A stretch of 64,000 bases of DNA from Ignavibacteria bacterium (GTDB lineage: Bacteria; Bacteroidota; Ignavibacteria; Kapaibacteriales; UBA961): the NCBI GenBank assembly GCA_016720145.1, contig JADJXV010000002.1, forward strand, positions 310,001 to 374,000. The letters run 5' to 3'. Made by a program: the position numbers and the translations under genes. The stretch's first letter is position 1; every line of letters starts with the position of its first letter. Below the pieces are notes generated by a model. The model made no database searches, was not told the DNA's origin, and worked only from the letters and a program-made list of their open reading frames with translations. Below, piece by piece: positions 18,303-28,000 of the stretch.

Positions 18303-18659
18303 ATGCTATATTACAGTCTAGTTATAAAGTATGGGAACTCATTAAGACTTTTATTTTCTCAAATTAATTTATTTACTAACATCATGATACCTAAAATTGC
18401 CTTTTATATAAATTCTTGTCAATTTATATTTTTGTTAATCATAGTGCTTCTTGTAGATTATGGAGTAGATATGATTGAATTTCGGTTGTGGTTGTTGGAT
18501 TACGGTGGAATTTCGATTTATGTATACCTTTTCACAATGGTTATATCATTATTTTATAAGCCTAAAACAGATAAAAAGTATTTTTACCTTTTGTATGTTG
18601 TTGGAGTAGCAGGAATTGTTCTTTTCATATTGTCTGATCGTATGTTGCAGCCCTGGTAG
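18303..18659 (+). CDS. Small membrane protein, candidate immunity protein of the Rhs toxin
   Basis: A 118-residue frame begins 28 bp after the Rhs stop. It has about three hydrophobic helices: FIFLLIIVLLVDYGV, GISIYVYLFTMVISLF and YLLYVVGVAGIVLFIL, with a short charged loop KPKTDKK. The frame is open further upstream inside the Rhs gene, but this ATG is the first one outside it. Polymorphic toxin genes are normally followed by the gene of their immunity protein, and a membrane location suits protection against a cell-wall-cutting tip. No family was recognised. The role rests on position and topology alone. Confidence 0.5.
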   Translation: MLYYSLVIKYGNSLRLLFSQINLFTNIMIPKIAFYINSCQFIFLLIIVLLVDYGVDMIEFRLWLLDYGGISIYVYLFTMVISLFYKPKTDKKYFYLLYVVGVAGIVLFILSDRMLQPW

Positions 18660-18668
18660 TAATTGTAT

Positions 18669-18724
18669 CCTGAATTCAAGTAATAAATGCCATTATTAAG
18701 TTGAACTTATTGTTTGAATTCAGG
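18669..18724. repeat. Inverted repeat after the Rhs/immunity pair
   Basis: Arms CCTGAATTCAA (18669-18679) and TTGAATTCAGG (18714-18724) are exact inverted copies, and the pairing continues inward through AATAA/TTATT after two mismatches. There is no T-run after it, so it is not a classical terminator. It could act as a 3' processing hairpin or be an element end. Confidence 0.5.
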
Positions 18725-18822
18725 AGGTCTCACAATCAAAACAACGAACAATGTTCCCCTCTGCCGTCCCCTGTATAATTTAACAGCAGTAACATATTGA
18801 TAACAAACGGGAAATAAAGTAC

Positions 18823-18845
18823 GTTCAAGTCCCTCATCGCCCACA
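18823..18845 (+). other. tRNA 3'-end fragment (candidate attachment-site remnant)
   Basis: The 23 nt read as the end of a tRNA gene: T-loop TTCAAGT, T-stem 3' strand CCCTC, acceptor 3' strand ATCGCCC, discriminator A, then CA. The matching 5' acceptor strand would be GGGCGAT, which fits tRNA-Val-like genes in this phylum. The bases before it do not complete the T-stem or the rest of a tRNA. Integrases commonly use tRNA 3' ends and leave such a partial copy at the far end of the element. A strong terminator follows at once, as for a real tRNA gene. It may mark the right end of an island covering the left part of the window. Confidence 0.5.
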
Positions 18846-18872
18846 AAGCCCCGTTATCGGGGCTTTTTTTAT
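18846..18872 (+). terminator. Rho-independent terminator
   Basis: The stem AAGCCCC/GGGGCTT has a short GTTATC loop and is followed by a run of seven T. This is the clearest terminator in the window. It stands directly behind the tRNA 3' fragment and would stop transcription from the Rhs/immunity operon before the convergent OmpA gene. Confidence 0.85.
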
Positions 18873-19106
18873 TTTAAACGTGTACGTCAAATGTCTTTGA
18901 TTATAAAGAGGTTAAGGATTAATTGCGACATGAAGTGGACTCCTATTAAAGAGTATGAATTCCGTTGCTATAATTTGCTCTATTCCTAACGGAACTACAA
19001 AAGTTGAAAAACATCTCTGATGTTTTCAAACAAAAGAGAGCCGTAGGCTCGTCGCAAATTGTAGGGCTGGATTTCAATCCAGTCCACAGGATTAAATTCA
19101 TTCTTC

Positions 19107-21116
19107 TTATTCAAGAGGCGTTTCTACCACAATACGCACTGTGCGACTGTAGAACCTTCCCTCCGGCAAGTCATTATCAAACAAACTCATCTCACCGCCT
19201 GCTCCGCTGGCATTCGATTCATTTACTTTCAATACTCGTGCTATTTCCGTCGCACGGCGCTTTGACAATCGTTGATTATAGTCTGAATTTCCCATACGAT
19301 CAGTATGACCGGTGATATTTACTCGAGAAGTTGGCTTTATTTGCTTCTTGATGAGTCCGAGAATTAAGTTGTTCATTGGTGATATTGCACTTACATTAAA
19401 CCCAAATACAATGAGATTGAACTTTTCAATCCTCATTTTTTGTTGGAATGTCTGCAATACAGCAATTGGCTCCGCTGTTTGTGAAATCGTCTCCAACACA
19501 TTATCCGTCACCGTTAATTTTACATCAAGGGGAACAGTAGTTTTGGGGATACCCACCGGAAACTCAGCGAATGGACAATCAACTATCTGTGGCAAATTGC
19601 CATTGCCGCTGATTGTTCCTAGAATTTTTCCACTCTGACTCGTTTCTGCCTTCCATGAATGTACACCTTCGTCCGAAATAAGGGTAGTCGATATACCAAC
19701 GCTTTTTGCAGCCATAGACTGCGTCGTATCGCTAAACACAAGAGGCTCAAGCATTTCGATCTGATCAGGTATAATCTCCACCCGTCTATTCTCCGCTACA
19801 CCGTCCTCTTTCGATGAATTTGAGGGCACTTCCGGTAAATTCCTCGCTTGAATAGAAATTCTATTTTCGTTAATTCCCCACACATCAATCAAATACTGCA
19901 TTACTTTCTCCGCGCGAGCTCGGGAAAGTACACGATTAGCCAGCTCACCACCGAGATTTGAATTGCACCCTATCACTTTAATTGTACTTGTTGGCAATTC
20001 TACTTTCATCCGCCAGCCAAGTATATTCAGAATATTATAATAAATCTGTAACGTAGTATTTCCATCCAAAATTTTTGGCGTAAAATTCTGCGCATCTGCT
20101 TGTGATATAAGCTTATACCGCGCTGCAAATTCACTCGAAGATGAGTCAAAGAATATGTAATTCATCAAGGCATACATGTTCGTTGATACGAGGTTTTTTA
20201 CTTCTAATGGAATGGATATGGATGCGCCGGTACTGTCTCTCAATGCTCGCCGAACTTCACCTTCGAACTTAAATTTTTTAGCCTTTGGAATATCCGTAAT
20301 CATCGTTGGACTAGGTAGGTCGATTTTTTCGGGTTCCGGAAGCGTCGGCGCAACCAAATCAATCATCGAATAGCGCAGCCCCACACCAAGCCGTATTCCG
20401 TTTACTTTCCAATCTCGACTCGTCATCAAATTAGTAAGTCCGAAAGCATAGCTCACCTCAGGCACAAGATGCAAAGATTCATTTCTGTTCATCGGGAGTG
20501 CGTACGACACTCCAAGTGTAAGCGCCGCCATAAGCTTCGATGCATCAGGCAAATCCCCGCTGTAATTCAACCTGTTTTTTTGTCCGTTTTCTCTATAAAC
20601 AATTGTTTGCGGTTCGATGATTCTCTCTTGTTGGGTAAATGTTCCCTCCATCGGAATACCGGCCTGTATCCCTCCACGCAACATTAGACCTGTCATTAAT
20701 TGATATTCTACCACCGGCTCGAGTGACAATACACCAATTGTCGTTGTAATTGAATGCTCAAACAACCCACTCACCATTTGCCCGTTATCGACAGTCTCTT
20801 TTTCTGTTGCGAGCAATGAACCACCAATATTCTGATACCCGAAACGCAAGCCAAGTTCGAATTTTTCAGAAATTGGTAGCGAGGCCATCAGGCCTGCCAT
20901 CAAACCGACACCGCTACCCGAACCGTAGGAAGGACAACAACTTGGGACATTCGGTAGTCCTTTGAAGTTAGCCACATTTTGATTCACACTCAGCCCACCG
21001 GTCACACCGATTCTCAAGTGAACGATATCCGTCGGTGGGATATTAGAATGCACAAATTGAGCATTCGAGTCAGTCCAAAAGCACATACACAACACAAAAT
21101 AAAATACTATTTTCAT
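19107..21116 (-). CDS. Outer-membrane protein with two OmpA-like peptidoglycan-binding domains
   Basis: The protein has 669 residues. A signal peptide (about 1-19, ending SNA) is followed by an outer-membrane beta-barrel of about 240 residues (LRIGVTGGLSVN, LGLRFGYQNIGGSLL, IRLGVGLRYSM). Two regions then resemble the OmpA C-terminal fold. The first (about 330-450) has VKVIGCNSNLGGE, LSRARAEKVMQYL and ENRRVEI-type ends. The second (about 560-665) has VNITGHTDRMGNSDYNQRLS, the classic peptidoglycan-binding phrase. Usual OmpA proteins have one such domain. It is the last gene of a three-gene minus-strand operon, 22 bp after the T9SS protein, and could anchor the giant fibre or its partner to the cell wall. 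That link is inferred. Confidence 0.8.
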   Translation of the reverse strand: MKIVFYFVLCMCFWTDSNAQFVHSNIPPTDIVHLRIGVTGGLSVNQNVANFKGLPNVPSCCPSYGSGSGVGLMAGLMASLPISEKFELGLRFGYQNIGGSLLATEKETVDNGQMVSGLFEHSITTTIGVLSLEPVVEYQLMTGLMLRGGIQAGIPMEGTFTQQERIIEPQTIVYRENGQKNRLNYSGDLPDASKLMAALTLGVSYALPMNRNESLHLVPEVSYAFGLTNLMTSRDWKVNGIRLGVGLRYSMIDLVAPTLPEPEKIDLPSPTMITDIPKAKKFKFEGEVRRALRDSTGASISIPLEVKNLVSTNMYALMNYIFFDSSSSEFAARYKLISQADAQNFTPKILDGNTTLQIYYNILNILGWRMKVELPTSTIKVIGCNSNLGGELANRVLSRARAEKVMQYLIDVWGINENRISIQARNLPEVPSNSSKEDGVAENRRVEIIPDQIEMLEPLVFSDTTQSMAAKSVGISTTLISDEGVHSWKAETSQSGKILGTISGNGNLPQIVDCPFAEFPVGIPKTTVPLDVKLTVTDNVLETISQTAEPIAVLQTFQQKMRIEKFNLIVFGFNVSAISPMNNLILGLIKKQIKPTSRVNITGHTDRMGNSDYNQRLSKRRATEIARVLKVNESNASGAGGEMSLFDNDLPEGRFYSRTVRIVVETPLE

Positions 21117-21138
21117 AAGTTTTTAGAGTTAGAGCATG

Positions 21139-22047
21139 TCACTTCTGAACAGTAATCTGCGTTGTAAATAGTTCATTTGGAGTGCGCATGCGCACGAAGT
21201 ACGATCCATTTGGTATGAACATTAAATTCAGTTGATTAGTGAAATTTCCCGCCTTTGCAATTCCAGAAAGCAGTGTCGTTACTGTTTTACCCTGCATATC
21301 TATCAATTCGATCAAGGTAGCCCCATTTTCACCAAGGGTATAATCGACGGTGACATGATCGGATGCAGGATTAGGAAAAGCCGCAAGCATAGTCGCAACT
21401 ACAGTCTGTACGAGCCGTACAGAGTCACCTTCACGACATACATTCAAGATACGAACTTCACCGTTTTTGGTAATTGTTCGAATAGCCGGTGAATCTTTCC
21501 AGACAAATGATATAATTTCAAGGGAAGTCATGTCGGAATTACCAAGCTTTGGTATAAAATCCAATTCACCAAGTATTCCTGCGCTGTCTCCTGTAGTACC
21601 GCTGACTGTTATAGTACCTACATCACCCACACGTTTGTAAGGCAGCTCTATGGGTTCTAAAACCGTCGCATTAAATCGTATAATTGCCTCAAAACTTCGA
21701 CTGCGGTGAGTAGTTGTGATGAGATTTTTGGATTGTTGCAGCATGAGTGGCACTTTTACCCGAATACCGGTTGTGCCTTCAGTAAATGGCAGTACGACGA
21801 GTGTACCTCCATTGGAGAGAGAATTTTGGGCTGTGTACCAGAAGCCCACATTGTGGCTGGTGCCTCCTTGTAAGCGTCCGATGGATGTCTGGCTGAGCGT
21901 GCCGCGGATAGCAGCAGTACCCGCCTTGGCATTGGTTGCGCCGCCGCTTATTACAGAGTGGGGAATTGTTTGCCCGTGAAGCGCTGAATGCAGTGGCAGA
22001 ACGAGCGCGCAAACAAGCTGTATTCCTCTAATTATCAATTTTTTCAT
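21139..22047 (-). CDS. Secreted protein with T9SS type A sorting domain
   Basis: About 302 residues from the chosen start. The frame is open to an ATG at 22083, but the signal peptide MKKLIIRGIQLVCALVLPLH begins at the ATG at 22047, so that start is preferred. The C-terminal ~80 residues are a sorting domain: AAFPNPASDHVTVDYTLGE, then ATLIELIDMQGKTV, GSYFVRMRTPN and a final ITVQK. This marks export by the type IX system and attachment to the surface. The middle part has cohesin-like features (a long beta-rich segment with VKVPLMLQQSKNL and VGTITVSGTTGDSAG). It sits between the giant fibre gene (52 bp upstream) and the OmpA-type gene (22 bp downstream), so the three are likely cotranscribed and may form one surface structure. 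Confidence 0.8.
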   Translation of the reverse strand: MKKLIIRGIQLVCALVLPLHSALHGQTIPHSVISGGATNAKAGTAAIRGTLSQTSIGRLQGGTSHNVGFWYTAQNSLSNGGTLVVLPFTEGTTGIRVKVPLMLQQSKNLITTTHRSRSFEAIIRFNATVLEPIELPYKRVGDVGTITVSGTTGDSAGILGELDFIPKLGNSDMTSLEIISFVWKDSPAIRTITKNGEVRILNVCREGDSVRLVQTVVATMLAAFPNPASDHVTVDYTLGENGATLIELIDMQGKTVTTLLSGIAKAGNFTNQLNLMFIPNGSYFVRMRTPNELFTTQITVQK

Positions 22048-22099
22048 ATCACTACTAATTATTTGTCCAATGAATTTAGTCATGTATTTGTACCCGTAC

Positions 22100-25000
22100 T
22101 TACGGCTGTACTACCGTCACATCTACATTTATCGCTGCAGGGTCGATGGCTCCGCCGGTCGCATTGACAAACTTGACACGTACATTATCATTTGCATCAA
22201 CCCGGGCAAATGCAATTATTACTCCAGCTTCCATATCACCGCGTGGTGATACTGTAACAGTTCCACCAATTACTACACCCGTTACAACCACATTTACATA
22301 AGCGGTACCACCATTTGCGGCTAAGTTACCGCAATCAATATTATAATTATTGACTTGAAGCGTTTGAGCTCCCCAGCTCATTGTGCCGGATGTAGTACTT
22401 GTAAGCTGACGTCCTGTACCTCCCGTGGGATAATCAGTCGGTAGTGTATAGGTATAATCAGTAGATAAATTAACCCCTGATTTGAAAGCTACATAATTTG
22501 TACCTGTTGGTGGGAATGTACCGGAAGTAGGACCGGTAAGCTCGTAGAATCGAAGTTCACTTGCAGTGCCGCTATTATTTGCAAGCCAAAGATTCGTATT
22601 TCCGAATACTGCTGTATTTGCTGTATTTATTGTCATCTCATTTCCTGAGACATTTGCAAGGTAACCTACGGAATGATCAGCATTTGCACCGAAGGTAAGA
22701 CCCCGTCCACCGAGAATGGCTGAGTAATCACCTACGTTGGTATTCTGATATCCACCGCTTACCGTCGAGATGTAGCCACTTGCCGTGTTTGCGACACCAC
22801 CGCTGATAGTAGAATAATTAGCACTTGCAACTTCCGAAGCATTAAATCTAATTGATTGCCAATCGGTTGCATTTTCTCCGCGTTTATTACCTCCTGTTGT
22901 CGTATTGTCAGCAACTTGGGCTGTAAGTGCTCCCGTACCCTTTGGTGTAAGGGCGATATCCACATTCGAAGCCGGACCGTAAGTAGCTAACAATCGAACA
23001 ACAGGTACCGTCGCATTTGGTGCCACTGTATTTACCGATTCGGTAAAGTTGGTCAAACCGCCTGCATTTGCCCATGAAAGCACTCCTGCTGATGTACTCG
23101 AAAGTACCTGACCATTTGTTGGGGCGACAATAGGAAGTGTATAGGTTAGATTTCCTGTTTGAACACCTGCTTGGAATGCAGAATAATACGTATTTGCTGC
23201 AGGGAATGTACCATCGGCAGATTGTGCAGTATAGAAGCGTAATTGTGATGCTTGATTTCTGGTATTTCCGAGCCATAAGTCAACATTTCCGAAATAAGCA
23301 GTACGTGCAGCGTTGACATACGCGCTATCATCGTACGTAGTAAATCCATTAAAACCAAATGAACCTTCTGCTGCATTACCAAGGCGCATTCCATACCCTC
23401 CGGGTATCGTTGTATATGAATATTCCGTACTATTCCGAAGCCCTCCTCCTATCGTTGATGCGTAATAACTTGCTTTATTTGAACTACCACCACCCACTGC
23501 AGAATATGTAGCACTTGCTATATTTTGATCCCCACCTGAAACTGTAGAATTTAATCCGCTTGCTATATTTTGATCTCCACCTGAAACTGTAGAATATGAT
23601 CCGCTTGCAGTATTTGACAACCCACCACCGATTGCTGATTCTGTACCGCTTGCAATATTCTGATTCCCACCGGCTACTGTACTTGCTTGAGAAGATGATA
23701 GGTTTGTAAACCCACCTCCAATTGTTGACCATCCACCTGTAGTCTTGTTAAGAGTCCCACCTCCGATTGATGAACTGTAACCTGTTGTACTGTCTCGATC
23801 CCCACCACCAATCGTAGAATAAGCTGCGTTGATATAATTTGCCGAACCACCACCAATATAAGATCGGTAAGAGATAATCGTGTTGTTTGAACCGCCTCCA
23901 ATAGCTGAATTATCCACAGCCGCTGCACCATCGCCAATTGTATTATTGGCACCACCACCAATGGAAGTAAAAGAGGAGTTAGCACCACCCATAATCTGAT
24001 TAGTATATCCACCAACTACAGATGAATTTCCTCCAACAACCATATTTCTACTTCCTCCACCAATAAATGAGTTACCTCCACTTGCAACTTGTGTGGAAGC
24101 ATTGCGTGTCATTTGGAAATCCACTGCATTCGCACCTCTTGCATCACCACCGGAAGTTGCACCATCAGGTTTATTAGCAGAAAGTGCACCGGTACCTTTT
24201 GGAGATACAACAAGATCTATATTTGATGTCGAACCGTCATCTGCACGTAGAGTTACGTTGTTTTGGGTTGAAGTAGTATAATCATCTACAACTATTGCAC
24301 TATTTTGAATCAATTTTCCTGTTGTAGCATCAAACCTTGAAATTGCATTATCCGTTGCAGCACCAGGACCGACTACATCACCGGAACCTGCTGATGTCCA
24401 GCTCATTGTACCGCCGGTTGTGGATGCTAGGACTTGTCCGTCACTTACCGGAGCATCTGTCGGAAGTGTATAGGTAATATCAGCAGATTGTACTCCTGCT
24501 TGAAACGATGTAAAATGTGTACTTGCCGTCGGAAATGCACCGCTTGTTGCTTGAGCAGAAAAGAACTTTAACTTAGACGCTTGATTGCGTGTATTTCCAA
24601 GCCATAGATCGACATTACCAAGATATGCGATATTCGCCGAACTAATTCGAGCACTATCGTTGTACGACGATGACCACCCGTTATATCCAAAACAGCTTGT
24701 GCCTACATCAAAAGTCAACCCATAACCTCCGGGTATTGTTGAGTAATTACTTTTGGCAAAATTCCTATAACCGCCTCCAACGCTTGATACATAGCCGTCG
24801 CTTGAGTTTATCACCCCTCCGACTAATACCGCATGGTCTCCGGTTGCATTATTTGATTGCCCTCCGACAGCCACACTATAATTACCGGTTGCAGAATTTC
24901 CGAAACCTCCGGCAAAACTTGTATTACCACTTGCAACATTATTTTGTCCACCAGGGATTGTAGAGTAACTACCGCTTGCTACTTGTGAACTTGTTGAGCG

Positions 25001-28000
25001 AGACATTTGAAAATCTACAGCATTCAGCCCACGGGCATTGCCACCGGATGTTGCTCCATCAGATTTATCAGCCATAAGAGCGCCGGCACCTTTTGGCATA
25101 AGGACTAATGAAATATCTGTTGTCGAGCCGTCATCAGCCCTTAGCGTTACATTATTTTGCGTTGAAGTTGTATAATCATCAATAGTTATCGCACTATTCT
25201 GAATCAATTTTCCGGTGGTTGCATCAAAGCGTGAAATTGCATTATCGGTAGCTGACGAAGGTCCGGTTACATCGCCACTACCTACAGAAGTCCAGCTCAT
25301 TACTCCGGCTGTTGTGGATGCGAGCACTTGACCATTACTGGTTGGAGCATCTGTAGGTAAGGTATAAGAAATGTTTGCAGACTGTGTACCTGCTTTGAAG
25401 GAAGAGTAATATGTACCAACATCCGGGAATGTACCATCTGCTGCTTGTGCAGTATAGAAACGCAATGCAGATGCTTGATTACGAGTATTCCCCAACCATA
25501 AATCTACATTTCCAAAGTAGGCAGTTCGTGCGGTATTGACATACGCACTATCATTATAAGTGGAAAAACCATTGAATCCAAATGACCCTTCTGCACTTGC
25601 TCCGAGGCGCATTCCATATCCTCCGGGTATAGTTCCGTACGAAAATTCTGCACTATTGCGAAGCCCGCCACCGATTGTGGCAGAATAAGCACTTGCACTA
25701 TTTGAATTTCCACCGCTTACTGTTGAATAAAAATTACTTGCAGAATTGGTATTTCCACCACTTATGGTTGCACTATTGCCGCTCGCTGTATTTGTTTTAC
25801 CACCACTTACCGTAGCATTAGTGCCACTTGCTGAATTATTTAATCCTCCGCCGATTGTGGAGTTATCTCCGCTCGCCACTTGAGATGAATTACTACGGGA
25901 AATTTGCCAGTCAACAGCACTTGCACCCCGAACGTCTCCACCGGATGCAGTACCATCAGGTTTATTAGCCGTAAGAGCACCGGTTCCTTTCGGTGAAAGT
26001 ACTAATGAAATATCAGATGTAGCACCGTCATCTGCCTTTAACGTTACGTTATTTTGGGTTGAAGTAGTATAATCATCTACAACAATTGCACTATTTTGAA
26101 TCAATTTTCCGGTGGTTGAATCATATCTTGAAATTGCATTGTCCGTTGCTGAAGTCGGTCCTACTACATCACCACCACTTACCGATGACCAACTCATCAC
26201 TCCGGCTGTTGTGGATGCGAGTACCTGACCATCGGTTGTCGGTGCGGCAGTGGGGAGGGTATAAGTAATATCCACGGTTTGAGTTCCTGCTTTGAATGCG
26301 GTATAATTTGCAGTATTGGGGAATGCTCCTGAGGTATTATATGCCTCAAAGAATCGAAGTTCGCTCGGGGTATTATTATTATTAGCAAGCCAAAGATTTG
26401 AATTCCCAAACACAGCCACATCTGCTACATCAATGGTCATGGGCAATGTGCCGCCGCTGTTGTTGGAGTGAAATCCTATTGAGCGGTTGGCATTGGCTCC
26501 AAGAGTCAAGCCGCGACCGCCGAGTATTGTTGAATAATCGCCTGCCGTAGAATTAGTATAGCCGCCAACGACAGCCGATACAACACCCGATGCGGTATTA
26601 CCGCTTATAAATATACCGTTGTCACCGCCGCCGCCTATGTATGCACCAACTCCGCTTGCAGTATTTGCACGTCCACCGGAAACTGTGCCGTACATACCAC
26701 TCACAGCATTACCAATACCTCCGCTTATTGTTGAATAACTTGCGCTTGCAGTATTTGTATTCCCGCCTGCTACCGTTGAGGTATTTCCGCTCGCTGTATT
26801 ACCAAAGCCCCCGCCTACGGTTGTATTTCCATTGCTTGCAGTGTTTTGGTTGCCACCTCCAATTGTCGAAGAAGCTCCACTCGCCACTTGTGTTGATACA
26901 GATCTAGTTCCTTGCCAGTCAACAGCATTTGTTCCTCTTGCATCACCTCCGGTAGCCGTGCCGTCGGGTTTGGATGAAGATAAAGAACCGGTACCTTTTG
27001 GCTTAAGAACTAAATCTATATTGGAAGTCGAGCCATCATCAGCTCGGAGTGTTACGTTATTTTGTGTGGTGGTCGTATAGTCATCAATCGTAATTGCACT
27101 ATTCTGAATCAATTTTCCGGTAGCAGCATCAAAGCGGGAAATCGCATTATCCGTTGCCGAGGCAGGACCGACCACATCGCCACCACTTACAGAAGTCCAA
27201 CTCATAACCCCTGCTGAGGTACTCGAAAGTACCTGACCATTTGTTGGGGCAACAATTGGAAGTGTATAAGTAAGATTCCCTGTTTGAACTCCTGCTTTGA
27301 ACGAAGAATAATAAGTACCCACATCCGGGAATGTACCATCGGCTGCTTGTGCTGTATAGAATCGCAACGCAGATGCCTGATTACGGGTATTCCCCAACCA
27401 TAAATCCACATTACCAAAGTATGCAGTATTAGAAGAGTTCACATACGCACTATCGGTAGAACCTGATCGACCATTATATCCAAAACTATTGGTTGCGCTC
27501 GTTCCAAAACGCATTCCATAGCCACCGGGTATAACCGAATAGTTGCATTCGATTATATTCGTAACTCCACCTCCTATTGTTGAATTTACTCCACTGACAC
27601 TATTTCCTGAACCTCCACTAATAGTAGAAGTGCTACCGCTTGCAGTATTAGTGAATCCACCACCGACAGTTGTATTGGTGCCACTTGCTGTATTTGTAGA
27701 ACCACCGCTTACAGTTGAATACTGAGAATTTGCATTGTTATTGAACCCACCGCCGATCGTTGCATAACTCCCGGAAATACTGTTAGATACACCACCCGCA
27801 ATAACACCATTTGTACTGGTGATGGTATTTGTGGATCCCCCTCCAATAGTTGAAGTAGAGCCACTTATTGCATTTGAATTACCTCCACTGATAACACAAT
27901 AATTACCGGCTGTAATACTATTGAGAATTCCACCTGATACAGTTGAAGTATAGGCAGCTGCTGTGTTTTGCCTACCTCCACCAATAGTTGAAAAATCACC

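Noticed and set aside
18780..18845. Complete tRNA gene
   Set aside because: Only the T-loop and acceptor 3' strand are present; no anticodon arm, D arm or 5' acceptor strand can be formed.
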